Origin: Bacteroidota bacterium
Lineage (GTDB): Bacteria > Bacteroidota > Bacteroidia > Bacteroidales > Lentimicrobiaceae
Length of the DNA stretch: 64,000 nucleotides
Direction: 5' to 3'
NCBI GenBank assembly: GCA_023441805.1
Contig: JAEZNO010000032.1
Span: 43,168 to 107,167 of the forward strand
The notes under the pieces: generated by a model
Told to the model about the DNA's origin: nothing
Seen by the model: only the letters and a program-made list of their open reading frames with translations
The model's database searches: none
Translations under genes and position numbers: made by a program
Shown here: piece by piece, positions 9,012 to 17,635 of the stretch
How the letters are laid out: every line of letters begins with the position of its first letter
How positions within the stretch are numbered: position 1 is the stretch's first letter

Positions 9012-11108
9012 TTGGTTTTGAATCCACTGGAAACATCAATAGAATTTCTTAAAGGAGTTGGGCCGGCCAGAGCAGAGCTTTTAAAAAAGGAATTGAATAT
9101 TAAGAATATCTCTGACCTGCTTCTGTATTACCCTTTTAGATATATTGACAGAAGTAAGATCTATAAAGTTAACCAGATAGACTCGGATGCTGCTTATATT
9201 CAACTTAAAGGGAAAATAACATCATTAAGAGAAATTGGAAAAGGAAGAGCTGTCAGGTTATCCGGAATATTTGAAGACAATACCGGTAGTATTGAGTTAG
9301 TGTGGTTTCAGGGAGTAAGTTGGTGGAAAGATAAAATTAAGATTGGTACTGAATATGTCATTTTTGGGAAGCCGTCGCTTTTCAATGGAAAATACAATAT
9401 TACCCATCCTGACGTAGACCTGGCAGAGGAAGAGAAACCTCTTCATGCTGAACCATTTCAGCCATACTATTTTACCAGTGAGAAGCTTAAGAGAAAGGGT
9501 TTTACAGGCAAGAGTTTCGGTAAAGTAATGAGGAATGCTTTGGTTTTTGGATGCTCTCACATTCATGAAAACCTTAGTTCAGAATTGATTAAAACTCACT
9601 CATTACTTTCAAGAGCTGAAACTTTGGCCAATATACATTTTCCTGCTAGTATAGAACTCCTGGAAAGAGCAAGATACAGGCTGAAATTTGAAGAGTTGTT
9701 TTTTATTCAGCTTGAATTATTCAGGTTGAAATTTATTAGAAATGAAAAGTCGAACGGTAGGATATTTGACAAGATAGGTGACAATTTTCTTACATTTTAC
9801 AATAAGTATCTGCCTTTTGAACTGACTAATGCACAAAAGAAAGTAATAAAGGAAATACGAAAGGACTTGAGTACTGGTAAACAGATGAACAGGTTACTTC
9901 AGGGTGATGTTGGAAGCGGTAAAACACTGGTTGCCCTGATGACAATATTAATTGCAATTGACAATCAGTGCCAGGCATGTATAATGGCGCCGACTGAAAT
10001 TCTGGCTACTCAGCATTATAATAACATAAAGAAGTTCCTAAAAGAGATGCCGGTCAGTGTGAGACTACTTACCGGATCGACAAAGAAAAGTGAGAGAATT
10101 ATTATTCACGAAGGTTTACGAAATGGTGAATTGAGCCTGTTAATAGGCACACATGCATTGATTGAAGAGGAAGTCAGGTTTAAGAATTTGGGTTTGGTAA
10201 TCATCGATGAGCAACATAGGTTTGGAGTGGAGCAAAGGGCAAAGCTTTGGGAAAAGAGCACATTACCTCCTCATATTCTTGTAATGACTGCAACACCGAT
10301 ACCAAGGACTCTGGCAATGACTGTATATGGTGATTTAGAGGTTTCAGTAATTGATGAGTTGCCTCCGGGACGTAAGCCGGTTCAAACATTTCATTTTTAT
10401 GAAAAGGACCGATTGAAAGTGTTTCAGTTTATGAAACGACAAATACAAGAGGGAAGGCAAATTTATATTGTTTATCCACTAATCAATGAATCGGAGAAAC
10501 TCGACCTTCAGGCTCTTATGGATGGACTAGATACAGTATCGCGTTATTTCCCCCTGCCTGAATATCAAATCAGTATTGTCCACGGGCAACTCAAGCCAAA
10601 TGAGAAGGAAAGTGAAATGCAGCGCTTCATTGAAAGGAAAACTCAAATTATGGTTGCAACCACTGTTATTGAAGTTGGTGTTGATGTTCCGAATGCAAGT
10701 GTTATGGTGATTGAAAATGCTGAACGATTTGGATTATCACAATTACATCAGCTAAGAGGAAGAGTTGGCAGAGGAGCGTCACAGTCATTCTGTATTTTAA
10801 TGAGTTCATATAAATTAACTTCTGAAGGAAAAAAGCGAATTGAAACCATGGTGAAAAGTAATGATGGATTTGAGATTGCTGAGGTTGATTTAAAACTTAG
10901 AGGGCCGGGAGATATTCAAGGAACCCAGCAGAGTGGTTTGATAGGCCTTAGAATGGCTGATATCGTTAGAGATGAAGATATTTTAAAGAAAGCCCGTAAA
11001 GCAGCTCAGGAGATTATAAGTAAAGATCCGGAACTAAGCAATCCTGAAAATCAAAAGATGGTATCTTATCTGATGGAGAGAAACAAACAATGGGGGCAGA
11101 TCAGTTGA
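9012..11108 (+). CDS. recG: ATP-dependent DNA helicase RecG
   Basis: About 698 residues, the normal RecG length. Order of parts: N-terminal wedge/OB region (residues 1-250, opening FLKGVGPARAELLKKEL), Walker A GDVGSGKT near residue 298, DEQHRFGVEQRAKL near 399 (the RecG form of the DExH box), motif VIEVGVDVPNA and the helicase motif VI QLRGRVGRG near 580. RecG remodels stalled replication forks and branched DNA. No ATG fits the conserved N terminus; the frame is open only from 9003, so the start must be TTG at 9012 (or TTG at 9018). It stands alone between a terminator and pheT. Confidence 0.95.
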   Translation: MVLNPLETSIEFLKGVGPARAELLKKELNIKNISDLLLYYPFRYIDRSKIYKVNQIDSDAAYIQLKGKITSLREIGKGRAVRLSGIFEDNTGSIELVWFQGVSWWKDKIKIGTEYVIFGKPSLFNGKYNITHPDVDLAEEEKPLHAEPFQPYYFTSEKLKRKGFTGKSFGKVMRNALVFGCSHIHENLSSELIKTHSLLSRAETLANIHFPASIELLERARYRLKFEELFFIQLELFRLKFIRNEKSNGRIFDKIGDNFLTFYNKYLPFELTNAQKKVIKEIRKDLSTGKQMNRLLQGDVGSGKTLVALMTILIAIDNQCQACIMAPTEILATQHYNNIKKFLKEMPVSVRLLTGSTKKSERIIIHEGLRNGELSLLIGTHALIEEEVRFKNLGLVIIDEQHRFGVEQRAKLWEKSTLPPHILVMTATPIPRTLAMTVYGDLEVSVIDELPPGRKPVQTFHFYEKDRLKVFQFMKRQIQEGRQIYIVYPLINESEKLDLQALMDGLDTVSRYFPLPEYQISIVHGQLKPNEKESEMQRFIERKTQIMVATTVIEVGVDVPNASVMVIENAERFGLSQLHQLRGRVGRGASQSFCILMSSYKLTSEGKKRIETMVKSNDGFEIAEVDLKLRGPGDIQGTQQSGLIGLRMADIVRDEDILKKARKAAQEIISKDPELSNPENQKMVSYLMERNKQWGQIS

Positions 11109-11133
11109 AAGTACAGGACCTCTAATTTTTCCT

Positions 11134-11141
11134 TAATTTTG
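11134..11141 (+). promoter_or_regulatory. Possible -7 element (TAATTTTG) upstream of pheT
   Basis: TAATTTTGCA ends about 20 bases before the pheT ATG and matches TAnnTTTG. No well-spaced -33 box was found. Confidence 0.4.
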
Positions 11142-11160
11142 CACCTTCAAATTTAAGAGG

Positions 11161-13617
11161 ATGACAATATCATATAACTGGCTTAAAGAGTATTTGAAAT
11201 GCTCGCTGGATATTCACAGCATATCGCTTTTATTAACTGACATTGGCCTTGAGGTTGAAGCAGTAAAAGAGTTTGAATCCATTAAGGGTGGATTAAAGGG
11301 ATTTGTAACAGGAGAAGTGGTCACTTGTAAGCGTCATCCTAATGCTGACAAATTAAGCTTAACTACAGTAAATACCGGTGATGAAAAACTTCTGAATATT
11401 GTCTGTGGAGCACCTAATGTTGCAGCAGGACAGAAAGTTATTGTCGCCCTTGAAGGAGCCGTAGTATATAAAGGTGAGGAAAGCTTTAAGATTGTAAAAT
11501 CAAAGATTCGTGGTGAATATTCCGAAGGTATGATTTGTGCTGAGGATGAACTAGGAATAGGAACATCTCATGATGGAATTTTAGTTCTTCCGGAAGAAAC
11601 AATACCGGGTATACCTGCTGCTGATTATTTTAATGTTACCGGAGATATAATATTTGAAATAGGAATAACACCAAACCATGCTGATGCTTTATCACATATA
11701 GGTGTTGCCAGAGATCTGGCAGCTGCAATAAAGGTAAGAGGCTTAGGTGAAGTAAGTTTGAACTACCCTGATCTAAGTGATTTCAGAATTGATAATAACT
11801 CATTGCCTATATCAGTTGAAGTTAAAGACCTTGACGGGTGTATCAGATATTCAGGTATTTCAATAGAAGGTGTTAAGGTAGCTCCGTCTCCTGAATGGTT
11901 ACAGGTAAGGCTTAAGAGTATCGGAGTGCGTCCAATAAATAATATTGTCGATATATCAAACTTTGTCCTGTTTGAATATGGTCAGCCTTTACATACATTT
12001 GACGCAAGTGAGATTGCTGAAAGAAAGGTGATAGTAAGAAAAGCCTATGAGGGATCAAAATTTGTTACACTTGATCACATAGAAAGAACATTGACAGGCA
12101 ATGATCTTATGATTTGTGATGCTTATAAGCCTATGTGTATTGCCGGAGTTTTCGGAGGAGAAAATTCGGGAGTATCAGATCAAACAACTTCAGTTTTTAT
12201 TGAAAGTGCATGCTTTGATCCTGTCACTGTCAGGAAAACTTCAAAACATCATACACTAAAGACAGATGCTTCATTCAGATTCGAAAGGGGTACTGATCCT
12301 GAAGTAACAGTTGATGCATTAAAAAGAGCTGCTTTATTGATTAAGGAAATTGCCGGAGGGACTATCTCATCTGAGATTATAGATGTTTATCCAAATCCGG
12401 TAAAGCATGCAGTCTTATTTCTTAAATTCAAGGATGTTGATAAGCTGATAGGTGAACAGATTCCACGTGAAATTCTTAAAGAAATTCTTAAAGGTCTTCA
12501 AGTTGAGATTGATGAACAAAATGATGAAGGGTTTCTGATTGCTATTCCGCCATTTAAAGTTGATGTTAAGAATACGGCTGATATGGTTGAAGAAATTCTT
12601 AGAATTTACGGTTATAATAAAATTGAGAGTGGAGCAGATATGAGATCAAGTATCTCATTTTCGGGAAAGTCGGATGGCGAAAGGTTCTATAATATCATTG
12701 CCGATTATCTGGTAAGCAATAATTTTAATGAGATAATGACGAACTCACTCAGTAGTTCGAGTTATTATTCTGAAAACAAGTGGTTCAATTCAGCCGAAAA
12801 TGTTAACATCTTAAATCCTTTAAGTAAGGAACTTGATGTTATGCGTCAAAGTTTATTATTTGGCGGGCTGGAATCAATAGCCTACAACATTAACAGGAAG
12901 CAAGCTGATTTGAAGTTCTTTGAGTTTGGAACTGTTTATGCAATGAATCTTAATCCTAAAAGTGATAGTGTAACAGACAGATACAAAGAAAGGAAAACAC
13001 TTGCATTGTATGTAACCGGTAAGCAACACAATGATCATTGGAATTTTAGCAGTAAGGAAGCTGATTTCTACTTTATAAATGGTCATGTTTTCACCATTCT
13101 TGAGAAAATGGGTGTTGACCGAAAAGCATTGACTGAAGATGAATTACCAACTTATCTCTCGTACGGCCAGTCATATAAGTTAAATGGGAAACCGTTATAC
13201 TCTGTTGGTGCATTGAAAGGTGATTTAGTTACAGTGTTTAATATTAATCAACCTGTTCTGGTTGCTATTCTTGAATGGGATAGCCTGGTTAATTTAGCCC
13301 GTCAATACAAAGTAACATATAAGGAAGTGTCGAAGTTCCCGGAAGTAAGGAGGGATCTGGCACTTGTATTAGATAAAGAGGTCAACTATGATCAGATAGA
13401 AAAGCTTGCATTTAAAGTCAATAAACACTTATTGAAGAGAGTGAACCTCTTTGATATTTATGAAGGGGATAAGATCGAAGCAGGTAAGAAATCGTATGCA
13501 ATAAGCTTTATTCTTCAGGATGAGTCCAAGACATTAACTGACAAGGAGATAGATAATTTCATGAATAAAGTATCACGATCTCTGGAACTTGAATTGGGTG
13601 CTAGAATTAGAAAATAG
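11161..13617 (+). CDS. pheT: Phenylalanine--tRNA ligase beta subunit
   Basis: 818 residues, the usual length for the bacterial beta chain. It has an EMAP/OB tRNA-binding domain (about residues 42-150, with VVTCKRHPNADKLS and IVCGAPNV), the B3/B4 domain (about 210-390, with GVRPINNIVDISNFVLFEYG), a B5 domain (about 410-480), a core domain resembling the catalytic fold but inactive, and a C-terminal ferredoxin-fold anticodon-binding domain (about 725-818, with KFPEVRRDLALVLD). It pairs with PheS, whose gene is not in the window, to charge tRNA-Phe. Confidence 0.97.
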   Translation: MTISYNWLKEYLKCSLDIHSISLLLTDIGLEVEAVKEFESIKGGLKGFVTGEVVTCKRHPNADKLSLTTVNTGDEKLLNIVCGAPNVAAGQKVIVALEGAVVYKGEESFKIVKSKIRGEYSEGMICAEDELGIGTSHDGILVLPEETIPGIPAADYFNVTGDIIFEIGITPNHADALSHIGVARDLAAAIKVRGLGEVSLNYPDLSDFRIDNNSLPISVEVKDLDGCIRYSGISIEGVKVAPSPEWLQVRLKSIGVRPINNIVDISNFVLFEYGQPLHTFDASEIAERKVIVRKAYEGSKFVTLDHIERTLTGNDLMICDAYKPMCIAGVFGGENSGVSDQTTSVFIESACFDPVTVRKTSKHHTLKTDASFRFERGTDPEVTVDALKRAALLIKEIAGGTISSEIIDVYPNPVKHAVLFLKFKDVDKLIGEQIPREILKEILKGLQVEIDEQNDEGFLIAIPPFKVDVKNTADMVEEILRIYGYNKIESGADMRSSISFSGKSDGERFYNIIADYLVSNNFNEIMTNSLSSSSYYSENKWFNSAENVNILNPLSKELDVMRQSLLFGGLESIAYNINRKQADLKFFEFGTVYAMNLNPKSDSVTDRYKERKTLALYVTGKQHNDHWNFSSKEADFYFINGHVFTILEKMGVDRKALTEDELPTYLSYGQSYKLNGKPLYSVGALKGDLVTVFNINQPVLVAILEWDSLVNLARQYKVTYKEVSKFPEVRRDLALVLDKEVNYDQIEKLAFKVNKHLLKRVNLFDIYEGDKIEAGKKSYAISFILQDESKTLTDKEIDNFMNKVSRSLELELGARIRK

Positions 13618-13671
13618 TGCCATTTTGGCAGTATTTAACATTTACACTGTCAGCCTTCATCTTAAATTTCG

Positions 13672-13679
13672 TAACTTTG
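13672..13679 (+). promoter_or_regulatory. Possible -7 element (TAACTTTG) upstream of the sigma-54 activator
   Basis: TAACTTTGCA lies 22-30 bases before the ATG of the next gene and is a full match to the Bacteroidota -7 consensus. The -33 region is not distinctive. Confidence 0.45.
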
Positions 13680-13701
13680 CAATTATAGCAAGGTAAGACG
13701 T

Positions 13702-14922
13702 ATGGACATTCAGTCTATTAAACAACGATTTGGTATTATCGGGCATTCTATGCTCTTGGAAAGGGCTATTGATGTGGCTGCACAGGTGGCGGGAACCGAT
13801 ATGACTGTTTTAATAACCGGAGAAAGCGGGGTAGGTAAAGAGGTATTCCCACAGATTATTCATCAGTTAAGTCCACGCAAGCATGGTCCTTATATAGCTG
13901 TTAATTGCGGCGCAATACCTGAAGGTACCATTGATTCGGAACTATTTGGACACGAGAAAGGGTCATTTACCGGTGCTACTGATGCACGTAAAGGATATTT
14001 TGAAGTTGTTAATGGTGGTACAATATTTTTAGATGAAGTTGCTGAGTTGCCATTATCAACTCAGGTAAGACTGCTTAGAGTACTTGAGACCGGTGAGTTT
14101 ATTAAAGTCGGTTCGTCAAAAGTTATAAAGACCGATGTGCGGGTTGTTGCAGCAACCAATGTTAATATTCCGGACGCCATCAGTAAAGGTAAATTTCGTC
14201 AGGATCTTTTCTACCGGTTGAATTCAGTGCCAATCTATATCCCTCCACTTCGTGAAAGGAAGGAGGATATAATACTTTTGTTCAGGAAGTTTGCTAACGA
14301 CTTCGCTGAAAAGTACAGAATGCCAGCAATTGAATTAGACGAGCATGCGAAACACATGCTGACTAATTATCGGTGGCAGGGCAATATCAGGCAACTTAAA
14401 AATGTTACGGAACAAATTTCTATTATTGAGAAAGACAGATTAGTGACCAGTGATATATTGCACAATTACCTTCCTGATGAACAACGTGATTTGCCAATGC
14501 TCTATAAAAAGGAAACGACTACCAGTGATTTTACTGAAAGAGAGCTGCTTTACAAAGTGTTGTTTGACATGAAGCGTGATATCAATGACCTAAAAAAGCT
14601 GGTAGTTGATATAATAAAGCATAGTGAAATTAGTGAAGATGTTCAGCAATATCAGATTATTCAGCAACTTTACAAAGACGTTGAGAACTCAAATAAGACT
14701 CCGCATGAGTTTAAATCATCGGAAGAATCTAATATAATGGAGGGCTTTTACACACCTGAAGTAGTAGATGATTCGTTATCTATACAAAAGAAAGAGATTG
14801 ATCTGATAAAGAAAGCCATAGAGAAACATAAAGGAAAAAGAAAGAATGCAGCTAAGGAACTCGGAATATCGGAGCGAACTCTTTACAGGAAAATAAAGGA
14901 ATACGGTATTTCGCCTGATTAA
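13702..14922 (+). CDS. Sigma-54 interacting AAA+ transcriptional activator without receiver domain
   Basis: 406 residues. The AAA+ domain starts almost at the N terminus: Walker A GESGVGKE near residue 40, the sigma-54 contact loop GSFTGA near 87 (canonical form GAFTGA), Walker B GTIFLDEV near 106, arginine-finger region FRQDLFYRLNSVPI. A linker of ~100 residues leads to a C-terminal Fis-type helix-turn-helix (about 365-402, KNAAKELGISERTLYRKIKEYG). There is no N-terminal response-regulator or GAF domain, so control is probably by partner protein or expression level. The gene heads a block with lptE, a TPR gene and secG, an arrangement I recall as common in Bacteroidota. Target promoters are unknown; one candidate lies before groES. 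Confidence 0.93.
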   Translation: MDIQSIKQRFGIIGHSMLLERAIDVAAQVAGTDMTVLITGESGVGKEVFPQIIHQLSPRKHGPYIAVNCGAIPEGTIDSELFGHEKGSFTGATDARKGYFEVVNGGTIFLDEVAELPLSTQVRLLRVLETGEFIKVGSSKVIKTDVRVVAATNVNIPDAISKGKFRQDLFYRLNSVPIYIPPLRERKEDIILLFRKFANDFAEKYRMPAIELDEHAKHMLTNYRWQGNIRQLKNVTEQISIIEKDRLVTSDILHNYLPDEQRDLPMLYKKETTTSDFTERELLYKVLFDMKRDINDLKKLVVDIIKHSEISEDVQQYQIIQQLYKDVENSNKTPHEFKSSEESNIMEGFYTPEVVDDSLSIQKKEIDLIKKAIEKHKGKRKNAAKELGISERTLYRKIKEYGISPD

Positions 14923-14948
14923 TTCATAAGGACATCATAAAGAATAAG

Positions 14949-15464
14949 ATGATAAAGAGTAAAAGGAATTGCATCGTTCTGGCTTTATTAATTTCAACCA
15001 TCTTTTTTACAGGATGTGGTGTATATTCCTTTACAGGTGCCTCAATTCCTCCAGAAGCTAAAACTATATCCATTCTGACATTCCAGAATAAAGCCGAACT
15101 TGTTCAGCCTGCATTAAGTCAGACTTTTAGTGAAAAATTGCGTGACAGATTTTCATCACAGACAAACCTTGATTTGGTGGCACGAAATGGTGACTTGCAT
15201 CTTGAGGGTGAGATTACTGGTTATGCTACTGAACCAGTAGCTATTACAGGTGAACAACAAGCAGCATTAATTCGGTTGAAGATAACTGTGAATGTAAGGT
15301 TCGTTAATAAATTTGACGAAAAGGCAAATTACGAAACGGCATTTACACGCTATAGAGATTTTCCAAGCAGTCAAAATCTTAGCTCAGTGGAAGAAGAACT
15401 TATCACACTAATCAGTGATGATTTGGTTGAAGATATCTTTAATAAATCGGTAGTAAACTGGTAA
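14949..15464 (+). CDS. lptE: LptE family lipoprotein (LPS assembly)
   Basis: 171 residues with a lipoprotein signal ending in the lipobox FTGC (Cys23) and the LptE-type opening YSFTGASIPPEAKTISI. Bacteroidota LptE forms the plug of the LptD outer-membrane translocon that delivers lipopolysaccharide to the surface. The domain is the usual small alpha/beta fold (TFSEKLRDRF..., LHLEGEITGYATEP). It starts 26 bases after the sigma-54 activator and ends 2 bases before the next gene, so co-transcription is very likely. Confidence 0.88.
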   Translation: MIKSKRNCIVLALLISTIFFTGCGVYSFTGASIPPEAKTISILTFQNKAELVQPALSQTFSEKLRDRFSSQTNLDLVARNGDLHLEGEITGYATEPVAITGEQQAALIRLKITVNVRFVNKFDEKANYETAFTRYRDFPSSQNLSSVEEELITLISDDLVEDIFNKSVVNW

Positions 15465-15466
15465 TT

Positions 15467-16756
15467 ATGAATCCATCTCAATTTCTTTCAATACTAAACC
15501 AACCGAATGAGTTGTCATCCGGTACGCTTAGTGATTTAAAGGAATTGACTCAGCATGTTCCCTATTGTCAGATTGCTCAAATAATGCTTGCATTGAATTT
15601 AAAAGTAACTGAGAACATACACTTTAGTGAACAGCTTAAAATATCAGTTGCATACGCAGGTAATCGGGCCCGACTCAAAAGGCACCTGGATTCATTGTTA
15701 TCACATGATGTTGATAGTATTCAGAGTGGCGCAGTTGTAGAAGTTGATGATTCAGTAGAAAAAATTGATGATTCAGCAGTAGAAGTGATTGATGCCGATA
15801 CTATACGTACGCAAGATATTGAAGAAGGAAGCTCCTTAGCAGGAGAGATTTATGGCGATACTGCACAAGTGATTCCTGAAGCTTCTATACACAATAATCC
15901 TGAAGTTATTTCTCAAGATAATCCTGAAGTTATTACTCAGGATAAACCTAAAGTGCATACAGAAGTCTCTACACATGAGGACCTGGAAGTTACTACTGAA
16001 TTATCAGGTACAAAGATTGAATTTCCTGAGGTGAGTGAAGGGTCGACTGAATTGGTGGAAAAAGTATCGGAAGTGAATGTACAGGAGAATTCATTTACCA
16101 GGTCAACAGCAACTGACCAGGTACCTGCGGATACTGAGACAATGACTACAGATGAAGATTATCTGATTGCCTTAAGAGCGTTGGTAGCAAAACGACTTTC
16201 GGAAATTGCAAAAGAATCAGGTGGCATTGAAGATCTTCTAAGCCAGCATTCTGATGATGAATTCAAACCGGATGAGAATAAGCAGCATGAAGAACATCAA
16301 GATGTAACTCAGGAGGCAGAAAATGAACCATTCGATTTAGACAACGGGCTTCAGTTCCAACATTATGTTTACAATCTGGAGGATTCAGTAGAAGAAAATG
16401 CGCAGAATGAAATTGAACAGGCAGTACAGAATACTGATGATGTAGATAAACTAAAACCCGACAAAGAAGAGTTAAGTCAACCCAAATTAAGTAAAAAGGA
16501 ACTCATAGATCAATTTATCAAAAATGAGCCTAAGATTTCACCCAGGAAGGAGTTCTTTAATCCTGTTGATAAGGCCAAACAGAGCAATGAGGATAACGAA
16601 GAAATCGTAAGCGAAACCCTGGCTAAAATACATTTGCAACAAGGCAACTCAATTAAGGCTATAAAAATTTATGAGAAATTAATCTTGATATATCCGGAAA
16701 AAAGCATTTACTTTGCAGGCCAAATTGAAAAAATAAAAGAGTCATCACGTATATAA
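15467..16756 (+). CDS. Conserved TPR-containing protein of the lptE-secG locus
   Basis: 429 residues with three parts. Residues 1-80 are a helical N-terminal domain (MNPSQFLSILNQP..., HVPYCQIAQIMLALNLK). Residues 85-330 are strongly acidic and low-complexity, including short imperfect repeats of the type NPEVISQD / NPEVITQD / KPKVHTE. The C terminus (about 380-429) has a TPR-like helical pair (ETLAKIHLQQGNSIKAIKIYEKLI). No signal peptide is visible, so it is probably cytoplasmic. It starts 2 bases after lptE and ends 11 bases before secG. I know of no assigned function; the context points to envelope assembly or secretion. Confidence 0.8.
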   Translation: MNPSQFLSILNQPNELSSGTLSDLKELTQHVPYCQIAQIMLALNLKVTENIHFSEQLKISVAYAGNRARLKRHLDSLLSHDVDSIQSGAVVEVDDSVEKIDDSAVEVIDADTIRTQDIEEGSSLAGEIYGDTAQVIPEASIHNNPEVISQDNPEVITQDKPKVHTEVSTHEDLEVTTELSGTKIEFPEVSEGSTELVEKVSEVNVQENSFTRSTATDQVPADTETMTTDEDYLIALRALVAKRLSEIAKESGGIEDLLSQHSDDEFKPDENKQHEEHQDVTQEAENEPFDLDNGLQFQHYVYNLEDSVEENAQNEIEQAVQNTDDVDKLKPDKEELSQPKLSKKELIDQFIKNEPKISPRKEFFNPVDKAKQSNEDNEEIVSETLAKIHLQQGNSIKAIKIYEKLILIYPEKSIYFAGQIEKIKESSRI

Positions 16757-16767
16757 AATATTGAACA

Positions 16768-17097
16768 ATGGCAGCATATGTTTTAGTATCAGTTTTAATC
16801 CTCATAGCTTGTGTGTTACTGGCATTAGTAGTGCTGGTTCAAAATTCCAAGGGTGGAGGCTTAGCATCTAATTTCTCTTCTTCAAATCAATTTATGGGGG
16901 TTAGGAAGACTGCTGATTTTCTTGAAAAGACCACTTGGACTCTGGCTGTTGTCCTCTTAGCATTGAGCTTGATTTCAATTTTCGTTATCCCTCGTAATCA
17001 GACAAGTTCCAGATCAACAGATACTGAATTGCGTCAAATGATAAATCAAGAAGCTGCTCCGATTCAGGATTTTGAAGAAGCACCTCCTCAGGAATAA
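16768..17097 (+). CDS. secG: Preprotein translocase subunit SecG
   Basis: 109 residues with two transmembrane helices (residues 4-23 and about 55-74) and between them the SecG signature VQNSKGGGLASNFSSSNQFMG. SecG assists SecYE/SecA in moving proteins across the inner membrane. The C-terminal tail is acidic and Gln/Pro-rich, as often seen in this phylum. It is the last gene of the lptE block and is followed by a terminator. Confidence 0.95.
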   Translation: MAAYVLVSVLILIACVLLALVVLVQNSKGGGLASNFSSSNQFMGVRKTADFLEKTTWTLAVVLLALSLISIFVIPRNQTSSRSTDTELRQMINQEAAPIQDFEEAPPQE

Positions 17098-17120
17098 GAT
17101 ATTATTGATTGAATAAAAAA

Positions 17121-17152
17121 TGTCAGATTGTCACACAATCTGACATTTTTTT
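17121..17152 (+). terminator. Rho-independent terminator after secG
   Basis: An 11-bp perfect stem (TGTCAGATTGT at 17121-17131, ACAATCTGACA at 17135-17145) with a 3-base loop and a run of seven T. A-tract upstream means it could work on both strands. It separates secG from groES. Confidence 0.93.
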
Positions 17153-17264
17153 ATTTATATCAAGACATGGAAAGTTGTTTCTGCAATTTAATTAATCCAT
17201 AAGAACTATTGAAAATCAGTCTTTTCGTGGTGAACTGCAAAATAAGTGGTTTGGAAAATAGGAT

Positions 17265-17281
17265 TTGGCACAGATTCTGAC
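17265..17281 (+). promoter_or_regulatory. Possible sigma-54 promoter for groES-groEL
   Basis: TTGGCACAGATTCTGAC matches the -24 half of the sigma-54 consensus well (TTGGCAC); the -12 half is weaker (CTGA in place of TTGC). It lies about 50 bases before the groES ATG in an otherwise gene-free 176-base stretch. A sigma-54 activator gene lies 3 kb upstream. No CIRCE inverted repeat is visible here. Confidence 0.4.
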
Positions 17282-17328
17282 AGGAGCAATACAACACGAA
17301 AAATGTAAAACTTAAAAACCGAATAGCA

Positions 17329-17607
17329 ATGACAAAAGTAAATGTTAAGCCATTGGCTGACAGGGTACTGATTGAGCCTGCTGCAGCAGAAAATAAAACA
17401 GCAGGAGGTATAATAATTCCTGATACAGCTAAAGAAAAACCACAGAGAGGTACTGTTGTAGCAATTGGAACTGGTAAGAAGGATGAGCCTCTTACTGTTA
17501 AAGTAGGTGACGTAGTTCTTTACGGTAAATATGCCGGAACAGAGATCAACATCGATGGATCTGACTATCTTATAATGAGGGAATCAGATATAGTTGCTAT
17601 CATTTAA
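17329..17607 (+). CDS. groES: Co-chaperonin GroES (Hsp10)
   Basis: 92 residues, normal length. The opening VKPLADRVLIEPAAAENKTAGGIIIPD contains the basic groove-binding and mobile loop region; GDVVLYGKYAGTEI and the C-terminal MRESDIVAII are typical. It caps the GroEL folding chamber. It is followed after 28 bases by groEL, forming the groESL operon. Confidence 0.98.
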   Translation: MTKVNVKPLADRVLIEPAAAENKTAGGIIIPDTAKEKPQRGTVVAIGTGKKDEPLTVKVGDVVLYGKYAGTEINIDGSDYLIMRESDIVAII

Positions 17608-17635
17608 TCATTAACTTATTAAAGAAAATCAGAAA

